This document shows, one piece after another, positions 1 through 7,477 of a DNA stretch of 64,000 nucleotides (within the stretch, counting starts at the first letter, position 1; every line of letters starts with the position of its first letter). The stretch is from Altericroceibacterium indicum (GTDB lineage: Bacteria; Pseudomonadota; Alphaproteobacteria; Sphingomonadales; Sphingomonadaceae): contig NZ_WTYQ01000004.1 of the NCBI RefSeq assembly GCF_009828105.1, positions 186,001 to 250,000 on the forward strand. The letters run 5' to 3'. A program made the position numbers and the translations under genes. The notes under the pieces are model-generated. The model saw nothing but the letters and a program-made list of their open reading frames with translations. It was not told where the DNA came from and did not search any database.

Positions 1-1496
1 ATTGGGCGGTATTGAGTGAAGTCTGGGCAGGTTCGGGGCCGGTGAGCTTCGCTGAAACCAGCGGCACTGAATACGGTTACTACCCATTTGGGAACTTTTT
101 CGGCAGCGATTCGGATTTTGCAGCATTCTACGTAAGAGGCAATCCGGCTAAGAATTATGACTCGACAGCGGCTCTGGTCCAGCGCGTCAACCAGTTGTGG
201 GTGGCCAAAGGCGGGAACCTCGGTTGGACCCCTCTGGCCGACCGTGCAGGTGTAGTGCAGGGAACAAATTTCCTTCCCAGTGAAATCTATACCAACTCCG
301 AGACAACGAAAGCCGCCTATGCCCGGCTCGATTTCGGAACGGATGGCACCGACCTACTGGGTGGCCTGAGGCTGTCAGGCAACATCGGTCTGCGTTACGT
401 GCGAACGGTGGATAAAGCCGATGGCTTCCTGACCTTCCCGACGCGGCAGCAAATCATCGGTAATTCGGCTTCCCCTGAGGCCTTTTGTGCTGACCCTGCG
501 CAAACCAATGCATTCTGCGATTTGACCGCTAGCCAGCAAGCCGATGTTCTCGCCTTTTCGAATGGCAGTGCTGATAATCGCACCAGTCGCAATGCGTTTG
601 ACCATTGGTTGCCCAGCTTCAACTTGAAATTGGGCCTTACGTCTAATCTCATTATGAGATTCGCCTATTCCAAGGCGATTTCACGGCCCAATTTCAGCCA
701 GTTGCAAAACACGATCTCGATTGCTCCTGCGACCGCTGCGCAACCATACCGGTTGGACGGCACAAGCAAGAATTCCAATCCATCGTTGCGCCCGGTTGAA
801 GCAAACCAGTTCGACCTTACAGCGGAATGGTATTTTGATCGTGTAGGCTCTTTGACAGGGGCACTGTTCTACAAGGATCTGAGCAACGTTATTCTGAATA
901 ACATTGCCCAGACCCGCACCATCACAAATAATGGTGTGGAACAGGAAGTCACATTTGTCGGTCCAAAGAACGCCGATGGCCATGGGAAGATCAAGGGCTT
1001 CGAAATTGCTTATCAGCAAACATACGATTTCCTTCCTGGCTTGCTGTCTGGGCTTGGTGTTCAAGCCAATTATACCTTCATTGACACATCCAGTCTGCCC
1101 AACAGCCTGTCTGGCCCGGCACCGGCCACCACCAGTGTAGACACGTCTATTCTGCCGCTGGAAGGCTTGTCGAAGCACACAGTCAATGCGCAGGTGTTCT
1201 ATGAGAAGGGGCCGATTTCAGCACGTATCGCCTATAATTGGCGTTCCAAATACTTGCTGACGATCCGTGACGAGATCACTCCGAACCTGCCCATCATGTC
1301 CGATGCAACGGGCCAGTGGGATGGTTCGATCCTCTATAATGTGAATGATCACGTCAAAGTTGGTATTCAGGCGGTCAATTTGTTCAATTCAGTGACAAAG
1401 ACACGCTCGGTCATCAACGCAGACGGGCTTGAGGCACCTCGGACGTTCTTCGTCAATGACAGGCGCGTTTCTCTGACCACCAGAATGACATTCTGA
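1..1496 (+). CDS. TonB-dependent receptor, C-terminal part (5' end outside window)
   Basis: Outer-membrane active-transport beta-barrel. The reading frame is open from the left edge, so the plug domain and signal peptide lie upstream and the TTG at 12 is not a real start. What remains is about 497 residues of barrel with alternating aromatic and hydrophobic strands. It includes the stretch RFAYSKAISRPNFSQLQ, typical of the large TBDR subfamily of Caulobacter, Xanthomonas and sphingomonads, and ends in a terminal Phe (RVSLTTRMTF), as expected for BAM-dependent insertion. A GH5 glycosidase gene follows 58 nt later, so a glycan or oligosaccharide ligand is likely; this rests on context only. Confidence 0.9.
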   Translation, partial: WAVLSEVWAGSGPVSFAETSGTEYGYYPFGNFFGSDSDFAAFYVRGNPAKNYDSTAALVQRVNQLWVAKGGNLGWTPLADRAGVVQGTNFLPSEIYTNSETTKAAYARLDFGTDGTDLLGGLRLSGNIGLRYVRTVDKADGFLTFPTRQQIIGNSASPEAFCADPAQTNAFCDLTASQQADVLAFSNGSADNRTSRNAFDHWLPSFNLKLGLTSNLIMRFAYSKAISRPNFSQLQNTISIAPATAAQPYRLDGTSKNSNPSLRPVEANQFDLTAEWYFDRVGSLTGALFYKDLSNVILNNIAQTRTITNNGVEQEVTFVGPKNADGHGKIKGFEIAYQQTYDFLPGLLSGLGVQANYTFIDTSSLPNSLSGPAPATTSVDTSILPLEGLSKHTVNAQVFYEKGPISARIAYNWRSKYLLTIRDEITPNLPIMSDATGQWDGSILYNVNDHVKVGIQAVNLFNSVTKTRSVINADGLEAPRTFFVNDRRVSLTTRMTF

Positions 1497-1505
1497 TCTG
1501 AACTC

Positions 1506-1534
1506 TTGGCAGCCAGTATAGTGCTGGCTGCCAA
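1506..1534 (+). other. Perfect 11-bp stem-loop between TBDR and GH5 gene
   Basis: TTGGCAGCCAG (1506-1516) and CTGGCTGCCAA (1524-1534) are exact inverted repeats around a 7-nt loop. The structure starts 10 nt after the TBDR stop codon and ends about 20 nt before the GH5 start. No T-run follows, so it is better read as an mRNA-stabilising or attenuating hairpin that sets the receptor:enzyme ratio than as a full terminator. Confidence 0.6.
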
Positions 1535-1554
1535 GCCATTTGGGGGAGCATCCG

Positions 1555-2565
1555 ATGAGGTCAGGTGCAATGTCTATCCGCTATTTTGTTTCCGCTCTGG
1601 CGGCAGGGTTTCTTGCCCTTTGGGCTCATGCAGCGACTGCGCAAGGCACACCGGTGAGCGAACATGGGCAGCTTGCGGTTTCCGGAAACCACATTGTGGA
1701 TGAGCATGGCGCACCCGTTACCTTGCGGGGGATGAGCCTGTTTTGGTCGCAATGGATGCCGCAATATTATAATAAGGCTACGATCGACACGCTGGCATCC
1801 GATTGGAAAGTGGATGTGGTGCGTGCCGCAATTGGTGTCGATACAGGCTCAGATGAGCCTGCAGGTGGTATTCTCCAGAATTACGAAGCTGAACGTGACC
1901 GGGCATTTGCAGTCATTGATGCTGCGATTGATGACGGCATTTATGTGGTCGTCGACTGGCATGCCCATCAGCCCCATCCTGAAGAGGCTATCCGGTTTTT
2001 CAAAGAGGTTGCGCACCGTTACGGTGCCTATCCGAATATCATTTATGAAACCTGGAATGAGCCGCTGCCAAAATATAGCTGGGCTGGCGATATCAAGCCT
2101 TATCATCAGCGTGTGATCTCTGCGATCCGGTCCATCGACAAGCGTAATCTGATTGTTGCGGGAACACCTGTCTATTCCCAAGGCGTCGATATAGCTGCAG
2201 CGGACCCGCTCGATTTCTCGAACGTGGCCTATGTTCTGCATTATTATGCTGATGAGCCGGCGCATCAGCAGCCTTTGATGGACAAGGCGGAAAAAGCTGC
2301 GCGCACCGTTCCGATTTTTGTGAGTGAGCAGGGTTTCGTTGCTGCCACCGGAGACGGTTCCATCAATCAGGAATGGTCACAGAAATGGTGGGATTTCATG
2401 AATGCCCACAACATTTCTCACCTGAACTGGTCTGTAGCGGATAAGCGTGAGGGAGCCTCAGCCCTTCGCCCTGGCGCTGACCCCAAAGGCGGTTTTTCGC
2501 GTAAGGAACGGACTGCTTCCGGGGAAAAAGTGTATCAATATCTCAGAGCGCAGAAGACACAGTAA
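1555..2565 (+). CDS. Secreted glycoside hydrolase family 5 (endoglucanase-like)
   Basis: Retaining glycoside hydrolase of the GH5 (cellulase A) fold, 336 residues. Start ATG 1555 is chosen because GGGGGAG (1542-1548) lies 6 nt upstream; it gives a signal peptide ending near AHAATAQ (residue 30). Catalytic features visible: IIYETWNEP with acid/base Glu169, LHYYAD (His229, Tyr230), IFVSEQGF with nucleophile Glu258, and HLNWSVADK, the usual beta-8 Trp. The length fits a single catalytic domain with no carbohydrate-binding module. It sits directly after a TBDR, so export and degradation of a beta-glucan with TBDR uptake of the products is likely. Exact specificity (cellulose, mixed-linkage glucan, mannan) cannot be told from sequence alone. 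Confidence 0.93.
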   Translation: MRSGAMSIRYFVSALAAGFLALWAHAATAQGTPVSEHGQLAVSGNHIVDEHGAPVTLRGMSLFWSQWMPQYYNKATIDTLASDWKVDVVRAAIGVDTGSDEPAGGILQNYEAERDRAFAVIDAAIDDGIYVVVDWHAHQPHPEEAIRFFKEVAHRYGAYPNIIYETWNEPLPKYSWAGDIKPYHQRVISAIRSIDKRNLIVAGTPVYSQGVDIAAADPLDFSNVAYVLHYYADEPAHQQPLMDKAEKAARTVPIFVSEQGFVAATGDGSINQEWSQKWWDFMNAHNISHLNWSVADKREGASALRPGADPKGGFSRKERTASGEKVYQYLRAQKTQ

Positions 2566-2820
2566 TAAAGCATGTACCTGAAGGGCTGTAACGGCACACT
2601 ATTATGCGGCCACAATTCTTGCGGTCCCTCGGATTTGCTTGCAGCTCTTGCCGCTAATGCGCACCTGGCACCGAGCTATGCTGGCAGGATAAAGGGCATT
2701 TAACCGCTCCATGCTGATCATCGCAGCGGAATCGATCGCAAAAATTAGCCAGCACACTGGACGTGCCAAGCCTACTGTCATTACATGAGGATAGGCGGGG
2801 CGTGAAATCAAGCGCTCGCG

Positions 2821-2832
2821 CAGTTTAAACTG
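2821..2832. promoter_or_regulatory. 12-bp perfect palindrome upstream of the small HTH gene
   Basis: CAGTTTAAACTG is an exact palindrome ending 18 nt before the ATG of the 59-residue DNA-binding protein. Its position suggests an autoregulatory operator. The stretch 2566-2820 before it shows no convincing gene or terminator. Confidence 0.3.
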
Positions 2833-2850
2833 ATGGGTTAAGGCTGCTGC

Positions 2851-3030
2851 ATGGCTGAAAAATTCGAACGACATAAGCAACCCTGGACCTCGACAGAGAT
2901 CCAGAAGCTTCATCTGCTGGCGAAGAAGGGGATGCCGCTCAAAGCGATTGCCAAATCCCTCACCCGGAGCGAGGAATCGGTGAAGAATCGTGCGAAGGCC
3001 GATAAATTGACCATCACCCGACTACGATAA
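2851..3030 (+). CDS. Small SANT/Myb-like helix-turn-helix protein (59 aa)
   Basis: Short basic protein starting MAEKFERHKQPWTSTEIQKL and ending TRLR. One tri-helical SANT/Myb-like or GcrA-like HTH fills almost the whole protein: PWTSTEIQKLHLLAKKG (helix 1), MPLKAIAKSL (helix 2), TRSEESVKNRAKADKL (recognition helix). The AIAKSLxRSEESVKNRA pattern is the conserved signature of short sphingomonad and rhizobial HTH proteins of unknown role. A weak TAAGG lies about 9 nt upstream. The gene is monocistronic: a 12-bp palindrome precedes it and an intrinsic terminator follows 21 nt after the stop. Probably a DNA-binding regulator; target unknown. The opposite-strand frame across this region has no family features. 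Confidence 0.72.
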   Translation: MAEKFERHKQPWTSTEIQKLHLLAKKGMPLKAIAKSLTRSEESVKNRAKADKLTITRLR

Positions 3031-3051
3031 GTGTCTCAACGCCTCAAGCTT

Positions 3052-3100
3052 ATGGCCGTTATACGCTCTAACGGGGAGCGCATAACGGCCATTGTCTTTT
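3052..3100 (+). terminator. Intrinsic terminator after small HTH gene
   Basis: ATGGCCGTTAT (3052-3062) pairs with ATAACGGCCAT (3082-3092). An inner CGCTC/GAGCG stem sits across one mismatch, and TGTCTTTT follows. There is a T-tract only in the plus direction, so it serves the small HTH gene and not the minus-strand hydrolase. Confidence 0.85.
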
Positions 3101-3160
3101 AAGTAATACTGATTTCATACAAATGTCCCCAATCAGTGCATTTGCATGAGCGTAGCATGA

Positions 3161-4177
3161 TTATTTCAGGCCTTTTTCTTCATACGTCCAATCGGGATCG
3201 GTGCAGAGGCCGCAATCTTTGCCAACAAACATTTTCGCCGCCGCTTTGTCGCCGCGCAATTGCCAGTTGAGCCATGCAACGCTGACCTGTGCAACCTTGC
3301 CGCCATTGGATTGATGGAACGTGCCACCATGGCCAACATCGATGCTGGCAAGCGCTGCGGGCACTTTATCGATCCGCTTGAAATCATCCGATCCGTTCTG
3401 GAAGGCGACATCCTTTGATCCGCCCAGAATATAGAGGATGGGCGCGTGAAGGGCGGATAGTTCTGATTTATTGACCGTCAGACCCTGAATAATATTAGGC
3501 ACATCATCATTTAGCACACCGCTATTGTTAATAATGGTGGTGGCTATGCGTGGGTCGGCTGAAATTTTGATGGCTTGAAGGCCGCCGCAACTATGGCCTG
3601 CTACGGCCACGGCCTTGGGGTCAATCTTGTGGTAATAGGGGCTTTCTGGGCGGTTGTTTTCAGCCAGTGCCCAATCGAGGCCTGCGATGATATCTTCAGG
3701 CGTGGTTTCAACAGGAGGGAATTTGCCGTCCTCTCCAATGCGCACGCCATTGTCGGGTTCGATCTTGTTATCGCTTGCTCCGGGGCCGCTGCGGATGGTG
3801 CCTGGCGCAATGGCGAGATAACCATGCGAAGCCACTTCTTCGAGATGCAGTCGGGCGCTTGCCCCGTCAGCAGCGCAGCCACCATTGCCCCACAATACAA
3901 TACCGAGCTTCGTATCACCCAGAGCCGAGAGGTCCTTGGGGTGATAAATCACATGGTCGGGCAGGCTTGCTACCATTTCCTTAGTGGCGGGGTATGCACC
4001 GGTTCCGGGCGTGTCAGGCATGGCTTCATAGGCTTCCTGATCAGCCTTTTGCTGCGCCATTTCAGGCGACAGATCGGATTTTTCTGACGCCTGTTCCTTC
4101 GACGCTTCCGATGAGCAGGCTCCGACCATCAATGCCATCGCTCCTGCAAGACCTATCAAACCATATTTTGCTGACAT
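3161..4177 (-). CDS. Lipoprotein alpha/beta hydrolase
   Basis: Ester hydrolase of the alpha/beta fold, 338 residues, anchored as a lipoprotein: lipobox MVGAC with Cys21 after a hydrophobic signal. The nucleophile elbow is VAGHSCGG (Ser196), the oxyanion region VLWGNGGC, the probable acid lies in GGSKDVAF and the His in DVGHGGTFH. A low-complexity charged linker follows the lipid-anchored Cys. It is the last gene of the coupled minus-strand run that starts at 11486 and lies 28 nt after the GntR gene. The substrate is unknown; the company of a TBDR, a second hydrolase and a P450 points to stepwise release of an ester-linked hydrophobic compound in the periplasm. Confidence 0.8.
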   Translation of the reverse strand: MSAKYGLIGLAGAMALMVGACSSEASKEQASEKSDLSPEMAQQKADQEAYEAMPDTPGTGAYPATKEMVASLPDHVIYHPKDLSALGDTKLGIVLWGNGGCAADGASARLHLEEVASHGYLAIAPGTIRSGPGASDNKIEPDNGVRIGEDGKFPPVETTPEDIIAGLDWALAENNRPESPYYHKIDPKAVAVAGHSCGGLQAIKISADPRIATTIINNSGVLNDDVPNIIQGLTVNKSELSALHAPILYILGGSKDVAFQNGSDDFKRIDKVPAALASIDVGHGGTFHQSNGGKVAQVSVAWLNWQLRGDKAAAKMFVGKDCGLCTDPDWTYEEKGLK

Positions 4178-4205
4178 TGCTCTCTCCCTTAAATTTATAC
4201 TGCAG

Positions 4206-4898
4206 CTAACCGAATAACCGATCAGCGAATTCTACAAGGCGGGCGTTGCCTCGCCGGACATGGTCGCGCATCGCGGCTTCTGCGGCATCGGCATCACCAT
4301 CGAGCAGCGCCTGCGTAATGCGCTGGTGATCCTTGTTGCGTTCACCCATGCTGGCGGTGGTGAAGCTTTGCTGAAACTGAATGCGGAAAATGGGCACCCG
4401 CAGAATTTCGAGCTGCTTGGTGAGCACTGAATTATCGGCCACTTCAACGATCAGATCGTGAAATCTGCGATTGGCATGGGCGAAGGTTTCGGCGTCCCTT
4501 TCTTCGGTGGCGCGGTCCATTTCCGCCTGAATATTGGCCAGAGTGGAGCGTTCTTCATCGGTAAAGGTGCGCTCGGCTGCAAGACGTGCTGCCAAGCCTT
4601 CAATGACTTCGCGGACACGGCCAATATCAATTGCGCCTTGCCGCGTGAGCCGACGAACGCGCACGCCGCGATTTTCTTCAAATTCCAGATAGCCTTCGCC
4701 AACCAGGCTTTTCAGAACCTCGCGCGCCCGTCCGCGCCCGATGCCATATTCTTCAACCACATCCTTTTCGATCAGCCGCTGACCCGGTGCATAGATGCCT
4801 TCAAAAATATGTTGTCGGATTCGCGCCATAACGTTGGAAACGGTCGGGCTTTCACCAGTGTCGATTTCTTTTGTCATGGCGATACTATAGAAATTCAT
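4206..4898 (-). CDS. GntR-family (FadR/FCD) transcriptional regulator
   Basis: Ligand-responsive repressor, 230 residues. N-terminal winged HTH (GQRLIEKDVVEEYGIGRGRAREVLKSLVGEGYLEF, about residues 40-75) and C-terminal all-helical FCD effector domain. The domain has the metal-site residues in HANRRFHDLIVEVADNS and MRDHVRRGNARL. The start is uncertain: ATG 4898 lies 3 nt after the P450 stop and suggests coupled translation, while the next ATG (4877) would give MTKEIDTG. Neither has a clear Shine-Dalgarno sequence. It probably controls its own operon, perhaps through the ATTGT/ACAAT dyad at 11552-11563 upstream of the operon's first gene. Confidence 0.9.
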   Translation of the reverse strand: MNFYSIAMTKEIDTGESPTVSNVMARIRQHIFEGIYAPGQRLIEKDVVEEYGIGRGRAREVLKSLVGEGYLEFEENRGVRVRRLTRQGAIDIGRVREVIEGLAARLAAERTFTDEERSTLANIQAEMDRATEERDAETFAHANRRFHDLIVEVADNSVLTKQLEILRVPIFRIQFQQSFTTASMGERNKDHQRITQALLDGDADAAEAAMRDHVRRGNARLVEFADRLFG

Positions 4899-4901
4899 TC
4901 G

Positions 4902-6110
4902 CTATCGCGCATCTTCAAACGCAAGCGGCGTTACAATCGGCCCGAGCTCAGGAAGCCTTGTGGTTTCAATCGGGCCGGCGAGCGTGAAGCGTTTCGTGCG
5001 GCTGAGCAGCTCTTCCAGCACCATCCGGATTTCAAGCCGCACCAGACCCATCCCTGCGCAACTATGCGCGCCTTTGCCGAAAGCCAGATGGTCACGGATA
5101 TTGGGCCGATTGAGAATGAACTGATCGGCTTGCGGGAACACTTCTTCATCCCGATTGGCTGAGGAATAGACGATCGTCACCGGTTCATCGGGCAGAATCG
5201 TTCGGCCATGCAGGGTGACAGGCCGCGTGGTGGTGCGCGCGAAGCCGCGATAGGGGGTGTACATGCGCAGGAATTCTTCCACTGCCGCAGGAATCTGCGA
5301 CGGGTCAGAACGGAGGAAATCCTGCAATTCCTGATCACGCGAAAGGTGGACCGCGATGCTGCCAAACAGCGGTGGCGGCGCCATCAGGCCAACCACCAGC
5401 GCCTGACGCAATGTCGCCACGACATAATCGCGCGGGATCGGGCCGTCTGGCGTTTCTTCCTTCAGCAGCGCAGAGGCTGGGTCGGTGGAAACGTCACGCG
5501 GGTTGCGGATACGGTCATCGACCAGATTTTCAGCGATTGCATAAAGCTGGAGGCTGGTGTTCTTCACCGCATCCTTATCCGATGCGCGCCACGCGATATT
5601 ATAAAGCCGCGCGACCTTGGCCAGAAATTGAGCCTTTTCCGGTTCCAGATTGAGCCATTCCACCGCTACCCATGCAGGCAGGATTGTGCCGAGATCCGAG
5701 GAGATATCAGCCTCACCTGCATCAATCATCCGGTCAATTTCGCGGATGGCATGGGCGCGCAAAGGCACCTCAAGCTGCTTCACCCGTCCGGCGCGCAATG
5801 TTCTGTCCAGCGCCCGGCGGTAAGGGGTGTGCTCGGGCGGGTCCTTGCCAAGGGGAGGGCGTCTCTCACCCAGCGACATATTGGGAATGACGTTGATCTT
5901 GGAAGTGATAAAGGTGTCCGTATCGGTTACAGCATCCACGACATCCTTATATCGGGTCAGTGCCCAAAAGCCTCCATAGGCTGTCGAATGGGCAACCGGG
6001 CAGCGGCTGCGGAGATCGGCATAAACCTCATAAGGGCTTTCAAACGTCTCTTCCACATCAGGGTCGAAATCATCGCCCGGAGGGCTGCGATCGGAAGGGG
6101 AGTCCGACAT
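4902..6110 (-). CDS. Cytochrome P450 with atypical I-helix
   Basis: Heme-thiolate enzyme of the bacterial soluble class, 402 residues. Clear hallmarks: AFGKGAHSCAG heme-binding loop with Cys351, ExxR in EEFLRMYTP (Glu279, Arg282), and the FARTTTRPV segment. The I-helix reads ALVVGLMAPPPLFG, so where most P450s have the acid-alcohol pair (Asp/Glu-Thr) this one has Ala244-Pro245. That pair normally delivers protons for O2 activation, so the chemistry may be peroxide-driven or non-oxygenating. No ferredoxin or reductase gene lies nearby. The start overlaps the MFS stop in TAATG, so it is translationally coupled. Likely modifies the compound imported by this operon. Confidence 0.93.
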   Translation of the reverse strand: MSDSPSDRSPPGDDFDPDVEETFESPYEVYADLRSRCPVAHSTAYGGFWALTRYKDVVDAVTDTDTFITSKINVIPNMSLGERRPPLGKDPPEHTPYRRALDRTLRAGRVKQLEVPLRAHAIREIDRMIDAGEADISSDLGTILPAWVAVEWLNLEPEKAQFLAKVARLYNIAWRASDKDAVKNTSLQLYAIAENLVDDRIRNPRDVSTDPASALLKEETPDGPIPRDYVVATLRQALVVGLMAPPPLFGSIAVHLSRDQELQDFLRSDPSQIPAAVEEFLRMYTPYRGFARTTTRPVTLHGRTILPDEPVTIVYSSANRDEEVFPQADQFILNRPNIRDHLAFGKGAHSCAGMGLVRLEIRMVLEELLSRTKRFTLAGPIETTRLPELGPIVTPLAFEDAR

Positions 6111-7477
6111 TAAAATTCCTCTGTGAGCATACGGCGATAGGAAGCGCGGCCTGCAAGCAGCACTGCCACCGCCGTGGCGCCAGTCCCCAATGCCACGATG
6201 GCAATGGAGAAGCGCAGCATGGATTCATCGGCAAAGACGCTGTCGGTCAAGACGGCAATGGCGGTCGGGCCAACAGCGGCACCGATGAGATTGACGATAA
6301 AGAAGTAAAGCGCAGCAATCTGGCTCTTCATCTGGGGCGGAACAACCGCCATCAATGTGGTGACGCCTGTGGCCTGCAAAATTCCGCCGCCGATGACTGC
6401 CGGGATCATCACGATGATCGCCAGAGTGGGGTTAGGCATAAGGGCGAAGATGCCATAGCCGGGGGCAAGCAAGCAGATGCCAAGCAGCAAGGTGCGCAAA
6501 TGGCCATCGGCATATTTCTTGCCCAAGTAGTCAACCAGAAAGCCACCGCCCACGACGCCGATCGCACCGCAGATCATCGACATCAGGCCAAAGGCACCCA
6601 GATATTGGCCTGCTGCGGCTTCTGACAGATTGTAGCTGCGCAGAAAGAAGCTTGGCACCCAATAGCCTACGCCAAAGGTCATCAATGCGCTGGCAGCCAG
6701 AGGCCAGCCAATCGCGCAATAGGCTTTCCAATGGCGGCCCAGATGGCTGAAAACGGCTTTGAGGGGCAGGTTGACGACTTTGCCACTGGCATCACGTTTC
6801 GTTTCGCCCTGGCGGGCGGGTTCGCGCACCGTGAACAGCAGTGCGACCATCAGACCGCCGGTGCAGCCCAGCGCGATCAGCATGGCTTCCCACGGCAGAA
6901 CCGCGCCGAAGAGCGGCAGGTCTACCGGGGTCTGCGATGTCAGCACAGGCAGGAACTCACCGCCAACAATATGGGCAAGCCCGCCACCGATGGAGACGCC
7001 GAGCATATAAACGCCCATCGCGCGGCCCAGCTTTTCTTTAGGGAAATAGTCGCTCAGCATCGGCACAACGGCAGGGTTGAGGCAGGCTTCACCCAGCCCC
7101 ACACCCATCCGCGCGACGAACAATTGCCCGTAGTTTTTGGCAATGCCGCAAAATGCGGTGGAGATGCTCCAGATTGTCGTGCCTGCCAGAACCAGATTAC
7201 GCCGGTTGGTTCGATCCGCCAGCCGCCCGATGGGTAGGCCGACAATGGTGTAAAACATTGCAAAGGCAAAGCCGAGCAACAGGCTCATCTGCGTGTCGTT
7301 AATATCCAGATCGCGCTTGATCGGGGCGACCAGCACGCCAAGAATCTGCCGATCAATATAGGCTAGAATGTAAACCGACAGTAGAACCGCGACCACATAC
7401 CAGGAATAGCCTGTGCTGGGATAAGGCACTTTGGGGGCAGGGGCGGCCTGGGGCTCTATGGTTGACGCTGTGCTCAT
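6110..7477 (-). CDS. MFS transporter, spinster-like
   Basis: Inner-membrane secondary carrier, 455 residues with 12 predicted helices. Typical MFS loop 2-3 motif GLPIGRLADRTNRRNLVLAG and the opening YVVAVLLSVYILAYIDRQILGVLVAPIKRDL, the family signature of the large spinster-type group expanded in sphingomonads. The central loop between helices 6 and 7 is hydrophilic (REPARQGETKRDASGK). Overlaps the hydrolase gene upstream by ATGA (7474-7477) and the P450 downstream by TAATG. In this operon it most likely moves the hydrolase product from periplasm to cytoplasm, where the P450 works; export cannot be excluded. Confidence 0.92.
   Translation of the reverse strand: MSTASTIEPQAAPAPKVPYPSTGYSWYVVAVLLSVYILAYIDRQILGVLVAPIKRDLDINDTQMSLLLGFAFAMFYTIVGLPIGRLADRTNRRNLVLAGTTIWSISTAFCGIAKNYGQLFVARMGVGLGEACLNPAVVPMLSDYFPKEKLGRAMGVYMLGVSIGGGLAHIVGGEFLPVLTSQTPVDLPLFGAVLPWEAMLIALGCTGGLMVALLFTVREPARQGETKRDASGKVVNLPLKAVFSHLGRHWKAYCAIGWPLAASALMTFGVGYWVPSFFLRSYNLSEAAAGQYLGAFGLMSMICGAIGVVGGGFLVDYLGKKYADGHLRTLLLGICLLAPGYGIFALMPNPTLAIIVMIPAVIGGGILQATGVTTLMAVVPPQMKSQIAALYFFIVNLIGAAVGPTAIAVLTDSVFADESMLRFSIAIVALGTGATAVAVLLAGRASYRRMLTEEF

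Noticed and set aside
12-14. TTG at 12 as the start of the first gene
   Set aside because: The frame is open to the left edge and the product lacks signal and plug, so the true start is outside the window.
2602-2913. Minus-strand open frame of 103 codons
   Set aside because: Overlaps the supported small HTH gene, has no family features and no ribosome binding site.
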